Shown in pieces: positions 49,202-57,439 of a stretch of 62,734 bases of DNA (positions are counted from its first letter, which is position 1; each line of letters opens with the position of its first letter). This DNA is from an uncultured Eubacteriales bacterium (GTDB lineage: Bacteria; Bacillota; Clostridia; Oscillospirales; CAG-272). Under the pieces are notes generated by a model. The model ran no database searches. It was not told the DNA's origin and saw only the letters and a list, made by a program, of their open reading frames with translations. The DNA is taken from the NCBI GenBank assembly GCA_905201895.1, contig CAJKPX010000009.1, positions 1-62,734 of the forward strand. The letters are read 5' to 3'. The position numbers and the translations under genes were made by a program.

Positions 49202-49423
49202 TTATTTTGCGCGCCAGGTAATGCGACCCTTGGTCAGGTCATAGACCGAAACCTCAATGGTAACGCGGTCACCGGGCAGAATTTTGATATAGTTCATGCG
49301 AAGCTTACCCGAAATATGTGCCGTCACAATGTGACCGTTCGGAAGCTTCACCTTGAAGCAGGCGTTGGGCAGTGCCTCAACAACCGTGCCTTCAAATTCG
49401 ATTACGTCATCCTTCTGTGCCAT
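49202..49423 (-). CDS. infA: Translation initiation factor IF-1
   Basis: A 73-aa OB-fold factor that occupies the ribosomal A site during initiation. The signatures are DVIEFEGTVVEALPNACFKVKL, NGHIVTAHISGKLRMNYIKI and the PYDLTKGRI-type VYDLTKGRITWR ending. GGAGGGAAGATT precedes the ATG. It lies 20 bp after map. No KOW-domain gene is present between map and infA, unlike in some Firmicutes. Confidence 0.98.
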   Translation of the reverse strand: MAQKDDVIEFEGTVVEALPNACFKVKLPNGHIVTAHISGKLRMNYIKILPGDRVTIEVSVYDLTKGRITWRAK

Positions 49424-49443
49424 AATCTTCCCTCCTATTTGTT

Positions 49444-50205
49444 TCAGAAACCTTTTTCGACTTCAGTGAGGATCAGAACACCCTCGCTCGTGAGCGCCAC
49501 CGTGTTTTCATAGTGCGCCGAAAGCGAGCCGTCCATCGTTTTCACGGTCCAACCGTCGGGAAGCTCCTTGACCTCAAACGTTCCGACGTTTACCATCGGC
49601 TCGATTGCAAGTGTCATTCCTGCGCAAAGGCGAACGCCTCTGCCGGGAGTACCGAAGTTGGGAACGTCGGGCGACTCATGCATGTCGGTCCCGATACCGT
49701 GTCCAACGTATCTTCTCACCGTACTGAATCCGTTTTCACGGACAACCGTATCAATTGCGGAACCGACGTCACCCAGTCGGTTGCCAACCTTGAGCGCTTC
49801 CACACCTGCCCAGAAGCTGTTTCGCGTCACCTCAATGAGTCGACGCGCCTCTGCGCTGACGTTTCCAACGGGGATGGTTCTTGCCGAATCTCCCACGTAT
49901 CCGCGATAGGTGGCACCGGTATCAATCTTGACGATGTCGCCCTCCTGCAGAATTCGCTTCTTGGAAGGAATCCCGTGGATGACCTCATCGTTGATGCTGA
50001 TACAGGCGCTTGCCGGAAAACCGCCGTACCCCAAGAAGGTTGGAGTTGCACCGCATTTCTCGATATATCGGCGGATCGCCTCATCAATCTCGAAGGTGCT
50101 AACTCCGGGGCGGACCATATCACGGGCTACCAGCAAAGCCTCGCCCGTAATACGTCCTGCCTCCTTCATGGCTGCGATTTGAGCTGAATTCTTAATTGAA
50201 ATCAT
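49444..50205 (-). CDS. map: Methionine aminopeptidase, type I
   Basis: A 253-aa metalloprotease that removes initiator Met. The five metal ligands appear in DIVKIDTGATYRGYVGDSART (two Asp), GHGIGTDMHESP (His), AIEPMVN (Glu) and the final Glu near SAHYENTVALT. No N-terminal zinc extension is present. It lies 6 bp after adk. Confidence 0.98.
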   Translation of the reverse strand: MISIKNSAQIAAMKEAGRITGEALLVARDMVRPGVSTFEIDEAIRRYIEKCGATPTFLGYGGFPASACISINDEVIHGIPSKKRILQEGDIVKIDTGATYRGYVGDSARTIPVGNVSAEARRLIEVTRNSFWAGVEALKVGNRLGDVGSAIDTVVRENGFSTVRRYVGHGIGTDMHESPDVPNFGTPGRGVRLCAGMTLAIEPMVNVGTFEVKELPDGWTVKTMDGSLSAHYENTVALTSEGVLILTEVEKGF

Positions 50206-50211
50206 TCCGCA

Positions 50212-50850
50212 TTATGCCTCAAACGCTTGCAATGCGCGATACACCAGGGCGGTGGTATCTGCGACCTCCTCCTGGCCCTCCACGGTTACCAGCAGACCCT
50301 TCTTGGCGTAATAGTCCTTGAGGGGCTCGGTCTGTGCGTGGAAGGTTGCAAGTCTGTTCTTCACAGTTTCTGCTGCGTCATCGGCTCTCACGTAGAGCTC
50401 CGCGCCGCATTTGTCACAAATGTTTTCGGTCTTGGGTGGATTGTAAGCCACGTGGTAGGATGCGCCGCAAGAGCAAACTCTGCGTCCGCCCATGCGCTCC
50501 ACGATCTTGTCATCCGCAACCTCAATGCTAAGAACAACGTCGATCTTTACGCCCATCTCATCCAGAGCCTCAGCCTGAGGAATGGAGCGAGGGAAGCCGT
50601 CGAGAATAAAGCCGTTCTTGCATGCGTCGGATGCGAGATACTCCTTGATGATTCCAATCACAACGGAATCGGGAACCAACTGACCTGCGTCGATATAGGA
50701 CTTTGCAGCCTTACCGAGCTCGGTTCCTGCCTTGATTGCACCGCGGAGAATATCTCCGGTTGCAATGGCGGGAATTTGATATTTTTCGGAAATCTTCGCG
50801 GATTGGGTACCCTTACCCGCTCCGGGAGCGCCCATTAAAATAAGATTCAT
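50212..50850 (-). CDS. adk: Adenylate kinase
   Basis: The 212-aa AMP/ATP phosphotransferase. The P-loop is GAPGAGKGTQ at residues 7-16, the AMP site includes ATGDILRGAI, and the DGFPRSIPQAEAL motif is present. The LID carries a cysteine set (CSCGASYH .. CDKCG) suggesting the zinc-binding form common in Gram-positives. It lies between secY and map. Confidence 0.98.
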   Translation of the reverse strand: MNLILMGAPGAGKGTQSAKISEKYQIPAIATGDILRGAIKAGTELGKAAKSYIDAGQLVPDSVVIGIIKEYLASDACKNGFILDGFPRSIPQAEALDEMGVKIDVVLSIEVADDKIVERMGGRRVCSCGASYHVAYNPPKTENICDKCGAELYVRADDAAETVKNRLATFHAQTEPLKDYYAKKGLLVTVEGQEEVADTTALVYRALQAFEA

Positions 50851-50873
50851 AGTTTCCTCCGTCGGGTTACGAC

Positions 50874-52202
50874 TTAATCAAGGAAGCCCTTATAGTTGCG
50901 CATTGCCAGCTGAGCCTCGATATCGCGGACCGTTTCAAGTGCAACACCGACAACGATCAGGAGCGAGGTACCGGTAAACGCCAGGCTTGTAAAGTTGGGA
51001 GCAAATACGGTTACGATCATGGGAAGGACCGCGACCACGATCAGGAAGAATGCGCCCAGAAGGGTGATTCTGTTCAAGACCTTTTTGATATAATCGGAGG
51101 TGGGCTTGCCGGGACGAATGCCGGGAACCGCGCCGCCGTTATTCTTGATGTTGTTCGCCACTTCAACAGGATTAAACGAAATCATGATATAGAAGTAGGA
51201 GAACACGAAGATCAGAGCAGTGAACACAAGGATATAGGGAACGGTGTCATGGTTGAACCAATCCTGAACGCCCCTTGCAAATCCGCCTCCCGTGAAGCCT
51301 GCAATGGTTGCGGGGATCGAGACGATCGAAGATGCGAAGATAACGGGCATAACGCCTGCCATGTTCATCTTGAGGGGGAGGTTGGACGACTGACCGCCGT
51401 ACATCTTGCGTCCGACAACTCTCTTTGCATACTGAATCGGAATTCTGCGCTCGGAGTTGGTGAACCAAACGATCAGACCGACCATAGCAACGGTCAGAGC
51501 GAGCGAGAGGATCAACTGAAGTGTGCCGAGAACGTATCCCATAGCATTGGTTGCGGAGGTCACGGAGGTGATCATTCCGTAAATGTTGGGGATAAAGCCC
51601 GAAATGATGTTTGCAAAAAGGATCATCGAGATACCGTTACCGATACCGTGATCGTTGATCTGCTCAGCCAGCCACATGATGATGACTGCACCTGCGCAGA
51701 AGCAAGCGACCATAACTACCATGCCGAAGTAATACTCGGCCTTGGCTGCAGCGGATGCTGTGGAAGCGATGCTGTTGATGGTGGTGAGCTGATAGGACTG
51801 CAGGAGCTTTACATAGCCGTAAGCAGTGATCAGCGCAAGAGCAATGGTCACCCAACGGGTGTAGGCATTGATCTTCTTCTTGCCCTCCTCGCCCTGCTTG
51901 GAGAGTCTCTCCAGAGGCGGAAGTGCAATGGTCAACAGCTGCATCACGATGGATGCGGTGATATAGGGAGATACTGACAGGGCAAACAGAGTTGCCTGGC
52001 TAAATGCTCCACCGGAAAGAAGGCTGACGAACGAGAAAATTCCGCTGTCAAACTTTGCCGCCTCACTTGCAAGCAAGTGAACGTTCACATAAGGAACGAA
52101 CAGGTTTGCACCGATGCGGTACAACAGGATAATCGCCAAGGTGAACAGCAGTTTCTTCTTGAGTTCGGGGACTTTCCAAGCGTTTTTGAACGTCTGAAAC
52201 AT
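50874..52202 (-). CDS. secY: Protein translocase subunit SecY
   Basis: The 442-aa ten-span channel of the Sec translocon. It begins with AWKVPELKKKLLFTLAIILLYRIG and shows the SALWGGA-like plug region FSFVSLLSGGAFSQATLFAL. Cytoplasmic loops include NSERRIPIQYAKRVVGRKMYGGQ, and the RPGKPTSDYIKKVLNRIT loop contacts the ribosome and SecA. It starts 2 bp after the rplO stop codon. It exports the lipoproteins and SLH protein seen elsewhere in the window. Confidence 0.98.
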   Translation of the reverse strand: MFQTFKNAWKVPELKKKLLFTLAIILLYRIGANLFVPYVNVHLLASEAAKFDSGIFSFVSLLSGGAFSQATLFALSVSPYITASIVMQLLTIALPPLERLSKQGEEGKKKINAYTRWVTIALALITAYGYVKLLQSYQLTTINSIASTASAAAKAEYYFGMVVMVACFCAGAVIIMWLAEQINDHGIGNGISMILFANIISGFIPNIYGMITSVTSATNAMGYVLGTLQLILSLALTVAMVGLIVWFTNSERRIPIQYAKRVVGRKMYGGQSSNLPLKMNMAGVMPVIFASSIVSIPATIAGFTGGGFARGVQDWFNHDTVPYILVFTALIFVFSYFYIMISFNPVEVANNIKNNGGAVPGIRPGKPTSDYIKKVLNRITLLGAFFLIVVAVLPMIVTVFAPNFTSLAFTGTSLLIVVGVALETVRDIEAQLAMRNYKGFLD

Positions 52203-52204
52203 CC

Positions 52205-52651
52205 TTATACCTCCTCAACCTTACCGCCTGCTGCCTCAATCTTCTCCTTAGCAGTTGCCGAAAAGACGGCTGCTTTGACTGTAAGTTTTTTGGTGATCTC
52301 GCCATTGCCGAGGACCTTCAGTCCGTCCATGGGCTTGCGAACGATCTTGGTTGCGAGAAGCAGCTCCAGATCAACAACGGTTCCGTCAACGAAACGGTTG
52401 AGATCCTCAACGTTTACGATTGCGTAGTTGGTTGCGAAATAGTTCTTGAAGCCTCTCTTGGGATGCTGTCTGTAAATCGGGAACTGACCACCCTCAAAAC
52501 CGGGGCGGACACCGCCGCCGGAGCGTGCGTTCTGTCCCTTGTGACCCTTACCGGCGGTCTTGCCGTTGCCGGATCCGGGGCCTCTGCCCTTTCTCCAAGC
52601 ATCTTTTGCGGAGCCTGCTGCAGGGCTCAATTCATGGAGTTTCATCTGCAA
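52205..52651 (-). CDS. rplO: Large ribosomal subunit protein uL15
   Basis: A 148-aa early-assembly 50S protein. The signature is MKLHELSPAAGSAKDAWRKG, with a Gly/Arg-rich stretch (GRGPGSGNGKTAGKGHKGQ) and GFEGGQFPIYRQHPKRGFKN. It lies 9 bp after rpmD. Confidence 0.98.
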   Translation of the reverse strand: MQMKLHELSPAAGSAKDAWRKGRGPGSGNGKTAGKGHKGQNARSGGGVRPGFEGGQFPIYRQHPKRGFKNYFATNYAIVNVEDLNRFVDGTVVDLELLLATKIVRKPMDGLKVLGNGEITKKLTVKAAVFSATAKEKIEAAGGKVEEV

Positions 52652-52660
52652 TTACCTCCT

Positions 52661-52843
52661 TTAAGCGTTTTCTACGGTTTCAACAGAAACCAGGTGTGCC
52701 AAAACCTTCACCTTGCCGGCGAGCACTGCGTCGTCCGCGTGAACGATGCTGTCACCGACTCTGTTCAGGCCAAGAGACTTTGCAGTTGCCTTCTGATTGG
52801 GCTTGCTGCCGATCAGGCTTTTCGTAAGTGTAACTTTTTTCAT
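52661..52843 (-). CDS. rpmD: Large ribosomal subunit protein uL30
   Basis: A 60-aa single-domain 50S protein: VTLTKSLIGSKPNQKATAKSL, GLNRVGDSIVHADDAVLAGK and HLVSVETVENA. It lies between rpsE and rplO as usual for the spc operon. Confidence 0.97.
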   Translation of the reverse strand: MKKVTLTKSLIGSKPNQKATAKSLGLNRVGDSIVHADDAVLAGKVKVLAHLVSVETVENA

Positions 52844-52860
52844 ATTCGGTTACCTCCTGC

Positions 52861-53364
52861 TCAACCCTTGATCTGGTCAACCGAGATGTCGCGAATCTTT
52901 GCGACCTGCTCGGCAGTGCGGAGTTCCTTCAGACCCTCCATCGTTGCCTTTACAACGTTGGTGGGGTTGTTGGAGCGCAGGCACTTTGCACGGATATTCT
53001 TGATGCCGGCAGCCTCGAGTACCATACGTACCTTACCGCCTGCGATAATACCGGTACCGGGAGCGGCGGGCTTCAGCAGCACCTTGCCTGCTCCGAACAC
53101 ACCGATTACCTCATGAGGAATCGAGGTGCCCTTGAGCGAAACGGTTACCATATTCTTCTTTGCGTCCTCAATACCCTTGCGGATTGCTTCGGGTACCTCG
53201 GCTGCCTTACCGAGTCCAACGCCAACGTGTCCAGCGCCGTCACCGACAACCATCAGAGCTGCGAAACGAGCAACACGACCACCTTTAACGGTCTTGGAAA
53301 CACGGTTCAGAGAGACGAGCGATTCAACGAGATCATGCTCTGCCGGATTAAACTTTTCTACCAT
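52861..53364 (-). CDS. rpsE: Small ribosomal subunit protein uS5
   Basis: A 167-aa 30S protein important for decoding accuracy. It has the double-stranded RNA-binding S5 domain (LVESLVSLNRVSKTVKGGR) and the C-terminal domain with APGTGIIAGGKVRMVLEAAG. The start is the ATG at 53364, with TTTTGGAGGAAAAA upstream, not the in-frame TTG at 53385. It follows rplR after 59 bp. Confidence 0.97.
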   Translation of the reverse strand: MVEKFNPAEHDLVESLVSLNRVSKTVKGGRVARFAALMVVGDGAGHVGVGLGKAAEVPEAIRKGIEDAKKNMVTVSLKGTSIPHEVIGVFGAGKVLLKPAAPGTGIIAGGKVRMVLEAAGIKNIRAKCLRSNNPTNVVKATMEGLKELRTAEQVAKIRDISVDQIKG

Positions 53365-53423
53365 TTTTTCCTCCAAAATGTTCAATAACTTTTAGTTTGT
53401 TGAACAGTGTACAAACCGGAAAA

Positions 53424-53783
53424 TCAGAACTTCAGGCCGCCCTCGCGAGCGCCTTCAGCCAGTTCCGATACACGTCCGTGATACAGATAGCCGCCACGGT
53501 CGAACACGACCTCGGTGATGCCCTCTGCAATTGCCTTCTCGGCAATCATCTTGCCAATTTCACGAGCTGCTGCCTTGTTGCCGCCATCAGCGGTAAAGCC
53601 TTTTCCGAAAGTGGAAGCGCTTACCAGCGTTACACCCTTCACATCGTCGATGATCTGTGCGCTGATGTTCGCATTAGAGCGATACACAGCAAGGCGGGGA
53701 CGCTCAGCAGTACCCGAAATCTTTGCTCTAACTCTCTTGTGTCTCTTGAGACGAGCCTTGTTTGCATCTTTTCTTGATACCAT
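53424..53783 (-). CDS. rplR: Large ribosomal subunit protein uL18
   Basis: A 119-aa 5S rRNA-binding protein of the central protuberance: RLKRHKRVRAKISGTAERPR, LAVYRSNANISAQIIDD and FDRGGYLYHGRVSELAEGAR. It is in its conserved place between rplF and rpsE. Confidence 0.98.
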   Translation of the reverse strand: MVSRKDANKARLKRHKRVRAKISGTAERPRLAVYRSNANISAQIIDDVKGVTLVSASTFGKGFTADGGNKAAAREIGKMIAEKAIAEGITEVVFDRGGYLYHGRVSELAEGAREGGLKF

Positions 53784-53801
53784 GTCACTTCACTCCTTTC
53801 C

Positions 53802-54374
53802 TTATTTGCCCTTACCGGCTTTGCCGGCCTTGCGACGAATGTACTCGTCGGCGTACTTAACACCCTTACCGTGGTAGGGTTCGGGAGGTCTCTTGCCGCG
53901 GATAACCGCTGCAGTCTGACCAACCTTCTGCTTGTCGATGCCCTTTACGATGATCGTGTTGGAATCCGGAACCTCGAAGGTAATGCCGTCTTCCTCATTC
54001 ATGCAGAATCTTGCCTGAGGCAGACCCGAATCGGGCATGAGCGAGTGACCAAGGAAGAGCTGAAGGGTCTTGCCCTGCTTTACTACCTTGTAACCGACAC
54101 CAACAATCTCCAGCTTCTTGGAGTAGCCGGTGGTTACACCAACGACCATGTTGTTGAGGAGCGCGCGGGTGAGGCCGTGGAGGCTTCTGTCCTGCTTCTC
54201 ATCGGTGGGACGGGTTACGATCAGCTCGTTGCCCTCCACCTTGATGCTCATACGAGAGCTGAACGTTTCAGTGAGCGTGCCGAGCTTGCCCTTTACGGTA
54301 ACAACGTTGCCGTCAGCGATGGTAACGGTTACGTCTGCGGGCAGAGCGATGGGCATTCTTCCAATTCTTGACAT
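53802..54374 (-). CDS. rplF: Large ribosomal subunit protein uL6
   Basis: The product is 190 aa, with two related alpha-beta domains. Visible features are MSRIGRMPIALPADVTVTI and GVTTGYSKKLEIVGVGYKV, and the family signature appears as PEPYHGKGVKYADEYIRRKA near the C-terminus. The C-terminal tail GKAGKGK is slightly longer than in many homologues. Confidence 0.98.
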   Translation of the reverse strand: MSRIGRMPIALPADVTVTIADGNVVTVKGKLGTLTETFSSRMSIKVEGNELIVTRPTDEKQDRSLHGLTRALLNNMVVGVTTGYSKKLEIVGVGYKVVKQGKTLQLFLGHSLMPDSGLPQARFCMNEEDGITFEVPDSNTIIVKGIDKQKVGQTAAVIRGKRPPEPYHGKGVKYADEYIRRKAGKAGKGK

Positions 54375-54396
54375 TGTTCAATACCTCCCGTTCCGA

Positions 54397-54795
54397 TTAC
54401 CATACGAAAGCAAGCACTTCGCCGCCGATGTTGAGCGACTTAGCCTTCTTGCCCGTCATGATACCCTTAGATGTGGAAACGATTGCAATTCCGAGGCCGT
54501 TCATTACGCTGGGCATATCCTCATAGCCTGCGTAGATACGCAGACCGGGCTTGGATACGCGGCGAATTCCGCGGATAACCTTCTGCTTGCCCTGCAGGTA
54601 CTTCAGCGTAACACGGATGGTTCCCTGCTTGCCGTCGTCGATTACCTGGTAGGACTTCACGTAACCCTCTTCAACGAGGATCTCGGCGATTGCCTTCTTC
54701 ATGTTGGATGCCGGAATATCAACAGTCTGGTGCTTTGCATTGTTTGCATTGCGGATTCTGGTGAGCATATCGGCAATTACGTCTGACATTTGCAT
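54397..54795 (-). CDS. rpsH: Small ribosomal subunit protein uS8
   Basis: A 132-aa 16S-binding assembly protein: SDVIADMLTRIRNANNAKHQ, the GIRRVSKPGLRIYAGYEDMP core and GIAIVSTSKGIMTGKKAK. The start is the ATG at 54795 (MQMSD), preceded by ATAAGGAGGAAAAGAAT; the in-frame TTG at 54816 lies upstream of that site. It follows rpsZ after an unusual 184-bp gap. Confidence 0.97.
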   Translation of the reverse strand: MQMSDVIADMLTRIRNANNAKHQTVDIPASNMKKAIAEILVEEGYVKSYQVIDDGKQGTIRVTLKYLQGKQKVIRGIRRVSKPGLRIYAGYEDMPSVMNGLGIAIVSTSKGIMTGKKAKSLNIGGEVLAFVW

Positions 54796-54979
54796 ATTCT
54801 TTTCCTCCTTATGCAAGTAAAATTCTTCTTGCTGCCGAATTTCTCGGCGGCATATCGGCGGTTAAATCGGACTGCCTCTTGATTTTCGAGGCTGGTTTAA
54901 TTTCCTTCCGATAGTTGGGGATTTTATTCAACGATCGCTTGGCGCACCGAAATGCGCCGCGCGAGAGTTGCTTTGGGAA

Positions 54980-55165
54980 TTACCAGGATGCTTTCTTCAC
55001 GCCCGGAATCTCGCCCTTGTATGCGAGGTTACGGAAGCAGATACGGCAGATACCGAACTTACGGAGATATGCGTGAGGGCGTCCGCAGATTTTGCAACGG
55101 TTGTACTCTCTGGTGGAGAACTTCTGTGCTTTCTGCTGCTTATTGATCATAGCTTTCTTTGCCAT
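54980..55165 (-). CDS. rpsZ: Small ribosomal subunit protein uS14, short zinc-binding type
   Basis: The 61-aa type Z uS14, with zinc ligands CKICGRPH .. GICRIC (two CxxC pairs). This is the standard form in Gram-positive bacteria. GGAGGTAATCAACG precedes the ATG. The 184 bp between it and rpsH (54796-54979) has several short inverted repeats (GCGCACCGAAATGCGCC, CCGAATTTCTCGG) and may be a regulatory or processing region; no gene is visible in it. Confidence 0.97.
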   Translation of the reverse strand: MAKKAMINKQQKAQKFSTREYNRCKICGRPHAYLRKFGICRICFRNLAYKGEIPGVKKASW

Positions 55166-55182
55166 CGTTGATTACCTCCTGA

Positions 55183-55722
55183 TTATTTCGCAAAGGGAGC
55201 GCCGAACAGCTTCAGGAGCTCTCTTGCTTCTTCGTCGGTATTTGCAGTCGTAACGAAGCAAATATCCATACCGCGGATCTTCTCTACCTTATCGTACTCG
55301 ATCTCGGGGAAGATCAGCTGCTCTTTCAGACCGAGCGCGTAGTTTCCGCGACCGTCGAAAGCATTGGGGTTGATACCCTTGAAGTCACGAACTCTGGGCA
55401 GAGAGAAGTTGAACAGTCTGTCCATGAACTCGTACATTCTGTCGCCGCGCAGGGTAACCTTTGCGCCGATCTTCATGCCCTGACGGAGCTTGAAGTTTGC
55501 AACAGACTTCTTAGCATAGGTGGGAACAGCCTTCTGACCGGTGATGATACCGAGGTCGCGAAGAACTGCGTCCAGAGCCTTGGAGTTATCCTTTGCGTCG
55601 CCGACACCAACGTTGACAACGATCTTGTCAAGCTTCGGAATCTGCATAACGCTCTTGTAGCCGAACTGCTTCATGAGTGCGGGAGCAATTTCAGCCTTGT
55701 AAAGATCTTTCATTCTTGCCAT
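55183..55722 (-). CDS. rplE: Large ribosomal subunit protein uL5
   Basis: A 179-aa 5S rRNA-binding protein: KSVMQIPKLDKIVVNVGVGD, the LRQGMKIGAKVTLRGDRMYE loop, FPEIEYDKVEKIRGMDI and the ANTDEEARELLKLFGAPF ending. It has normal length, 15 bp after rplX. Confidence 0.98.
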   Translation of the reverse strand: MARMKDLYKAEIAPALMKQFGYKSVMQIPKLDKIVVNVGVGDAKDNSKALDAVLRDLGIITGQKAVPTYAKKSVANFKLRQGMKIGAKVTLRGDRMYEFMDRLFNFSLPRVRDFKGINPNAFDGRGNYALGLKEQLIFPEIEYDKVEKIRGMDICFVTTANTDEEARELLKLFGAPFAK

Positions 55723-55737
55723 GATTGCTTACCCTCC

Positions 55738-56085
55738 TCAGTCAAATTTGTGTCCGCATTTTGCGCAAACGCGAACCTTCTTACCGTCAACTACTTCGAT
55801 GTGAACACGAACACCCTTCTTGCAATCGGGGCAATAGAGTGCAACGTTGGATGCATAGATTGCACCCTCGGCATCAATGATGCCGCCGGTCTCGCCCTGA
55901 CGGCGAGGCTTCACGTGCTTGTGAATGATGTTTGCACCCTTCACAAGAACCTTTCCCTCTTCACGGGAAACAGCGATTACTTCGCCCTTTACGCCAAGAA
56001 CGGTTCCGTCCGCCTTAACGCGATATTTGTCATCTCCGGAGAGAACAACAACGGTATCGCCGGTTTTGATATGCATTTTAGCCAT
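55738..56085 (-). CDS. rplX: Large ribosomal subunit protein uL24
   Basis: The 115-aa KOW-domain protein that starts 50S assembly. It has HIKTGDTVVVLSGDDK, the KHVKPRRQGETGGI loop and a C-terminal cysteine pair set (CPDCKKG .. CAKCGHKFD) that looks like a zinc ribbon. The ATG at 56085 (MAKMH) is preferred because GGAGG lies 9 bp upstream; the ATG two codons earlier is too close to that site. Confidence 0.96.
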   Translation of the reverse strand: MAKMHIKTGDTVVVLSGDDKYRVKADGTVLGVKGEVIAVSREEGKVLVKGANIIHKHVKPRRQGETGGIIDAEGAIYASNVALYCPDCKKGVRVHIEVVDGKKVRVCAKCGHKFD

Positions 56086-56100
56086 TGTCATTTACCTCCA

Positions 56101-56469
56101 TCAAAGAACTTCGGGAGCGAGCGAAAGAATCTTCAGATAATCCTTGTCGCGGAGCTCTCTTGCAACAGGCCCAAAGATACGGGTTCCGCGGGGGGTCTTA
56201 TCCTCACGGATGATAACTGCTGCGTTTTCGTCGAACTTAATATAAGAGCCGTCTGCTCTCTTCATGCCGTGCACAGTTCTTACGACAACTGCCTTCACAA
56301 CGTCGCCTTTTTTCACAACGCCACCGGGTGCTGCCTTCTTGACTGCGCAAACGACCACGTCACCGATATTTGCATATCTTCTGCCGGTTCCGCCAAGGAC
56401 TCTGATGCACATCAGCTCCTTAGCACCCGTGTTATCGGCAACCTTCATCAATGTTTGCTGCTGAATCAC
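56101..56469 (-). CDS. rplN: Large ribosomal subunit protein uL14
   Basis: A 122-aa beta-barrel protein at the subunit interface: MIQQQTLMKVADNTGAKELM, CIRVLGGTGRRYANIGD and GTRIFGPVARELRDKDYLKI. It has the family's exact usual length. A 77-bp gap separates it from rpsQ. Confidence 0.98.
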   Translation of the reverse strand: MIQQQTLMKVADNTGAKELMCIRVLGGTGRRYANIGDVVVCAVKKAAPGGVVKKGDVVKAVVVRTVHGMKRADGSYIKFDENAAVIIREDKTPRGTRIFGPVARELRDKDYLKILSLAPEVL

Positions 56470-56546
56470 TTTTTTATCCTCCTACTGATTCAATACGCTA
56501 CGACGTATTTACTATTCGAATGAATGATGACCGTCAAAAGAGCAAA

Positions 56547-56807
56547 TTACTTCGCTCTTTCGATGATCTCGACAACACGCCATCTCTTGGTCTTGGAAAG
56601 CGGTCTTGTCTCCATGAGCTTCACCTTATCGCCAACGTTGCAGGTGTTTTCGTCATCCTGTGCGTGCAGCTTCAGGGTTCTCTTAACGATCTTGCCGTAA
56701 ATGGGGTGCTTCACGTTATCCTCGATTGCAACTACAACGGTTTTGTCCATCTTGTTGCTGACAACGATGCCCACTCTGGTTTTTCTAAGTGCTCTTTCTT
56801 CTGCCAT
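56547..56807 (-). CDS. rpsQ: Small ribosomal subunit protein uS17
   Basis: An 86-aa OB-fold 16S-binding protein: RKTRVGIVVSNKMDKTVVVA, KHPIYGKIVKRTLKLHAQDD and METRPLSKTKRWRVVEI. It lies 3 bp after rpmC, so the two are probably translationally coupled. Confidence 0.98.
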   Translation of the reverse strand: MAEERALRKTRVGIVVSNKMDKTVVVAIEDNVKHPIYGKIVKRTLKLHAQDDENTCNVGDKVKLMETRPLSKTKRWRVVEIIERAK

Positions 56808-56810
56808 GAC

Positions 56811-57008
56811 TTAAGCCTCCTCTTTCTTCATTTCCTGAAGAACCGTCATCACACGAGCGATATCGTGCTTTACTTCGGTCATCTTGTGAGGGTTGTCAAG
56901 CTGGTTGATCGCATGCTGGAAGCGCAGGTTAAAGAGCTCTGCCTTGAGTTCCTTCAGCTTTGCCTCAAGTGCGTCAACAGTCATTGTTCTGAGTTCTGCT
57001 GCTTTCAT
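56811..57008 (-). CDS. rpmC: Large ribosomal subunit protein uL29
   Basis: A 65-aa two-helix protein near the exit tunnel and the SRP/trigger factor docking site: LRTMTVDALEAKLKELKAEL, FNLRFQHAINQLDNP and HDIARVMTVLQEM. It lies 3 bp after rplP. Confidence 0.97.
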   Translation of the reverse strand: MKAAELRTMTVDALEAKLKELKAELFNLRFQHAINQLDNPHKMTEVKHDIARVMTVLQEMKKEEA

Positions 57009-57011
57009 TGA

Positions 57012-57437
57012 TTAACCCTCCTTTACTTCGGTTTCTTTGGAAATGAACTTTGTTTTGATCGGGAGCTTGTGGCCTGCCAGACGCATAGCTTCTTTTGCTA
57101 CCTCCTCAGCAACACCGTCCATCTCAAACATGATTCTGCCCGGCTTTACAACCGCAACCCAGTACTCGGGAGATCCCTTACCGGAACCCATTCGAGTTTC
57201 TGCAGGCTTTTCGGTGATCGGCTTATCGGGGAAAATCTTGATCCAGACCTGACCGCCACGGCGGATATAACGCGTCATAGCGATACGGGCTGCCTCGATC
57301 TGGTTGCTGGTGATCCATGCGGGCTCCAGAGCCACGAGACCGTAGTTACCGTTGCTCAGGGTAGTTCCGCGGGATGCCTTGCCCTTCAGTCTTCCGCGCT
57401 GTACGCGACGGAATTTTACTCTCTTCGGCATTAACAT
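57012..57437 (-). CDS. rplP: Large ribosomal subunit protein uL16
   Basis: A 141-aa 50S protein essential for the A-site/peptidyl transferase region: MPKRVKFRRVQRGRLKGKAS, GLVALEPAWITSNQIEAARI and the RMGSGKGSPEYWVAVVKPG motif. The annotated ATG gives MLMPKR; GGAGG lies 12 bp upstream inside the rpsC end. The next ATG (two codons on) is the family's usual start but is further from that site. Confidence 0.97.
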   Translation of the reverse strand: MLMPKRVKFRRVQRGRLKGKASRGTTLSNGNYGLVALEPAWITSNQIEAARIAMTRYIRRGGQVWIKIFPDKPITEKPAETRMGSGKGSPEYWVAVVKPGRIMFEMDGVAEEVAKEAMRLAGHKLPIKTKFISKETEVKEG

Positions 57438-57439
57438 GA

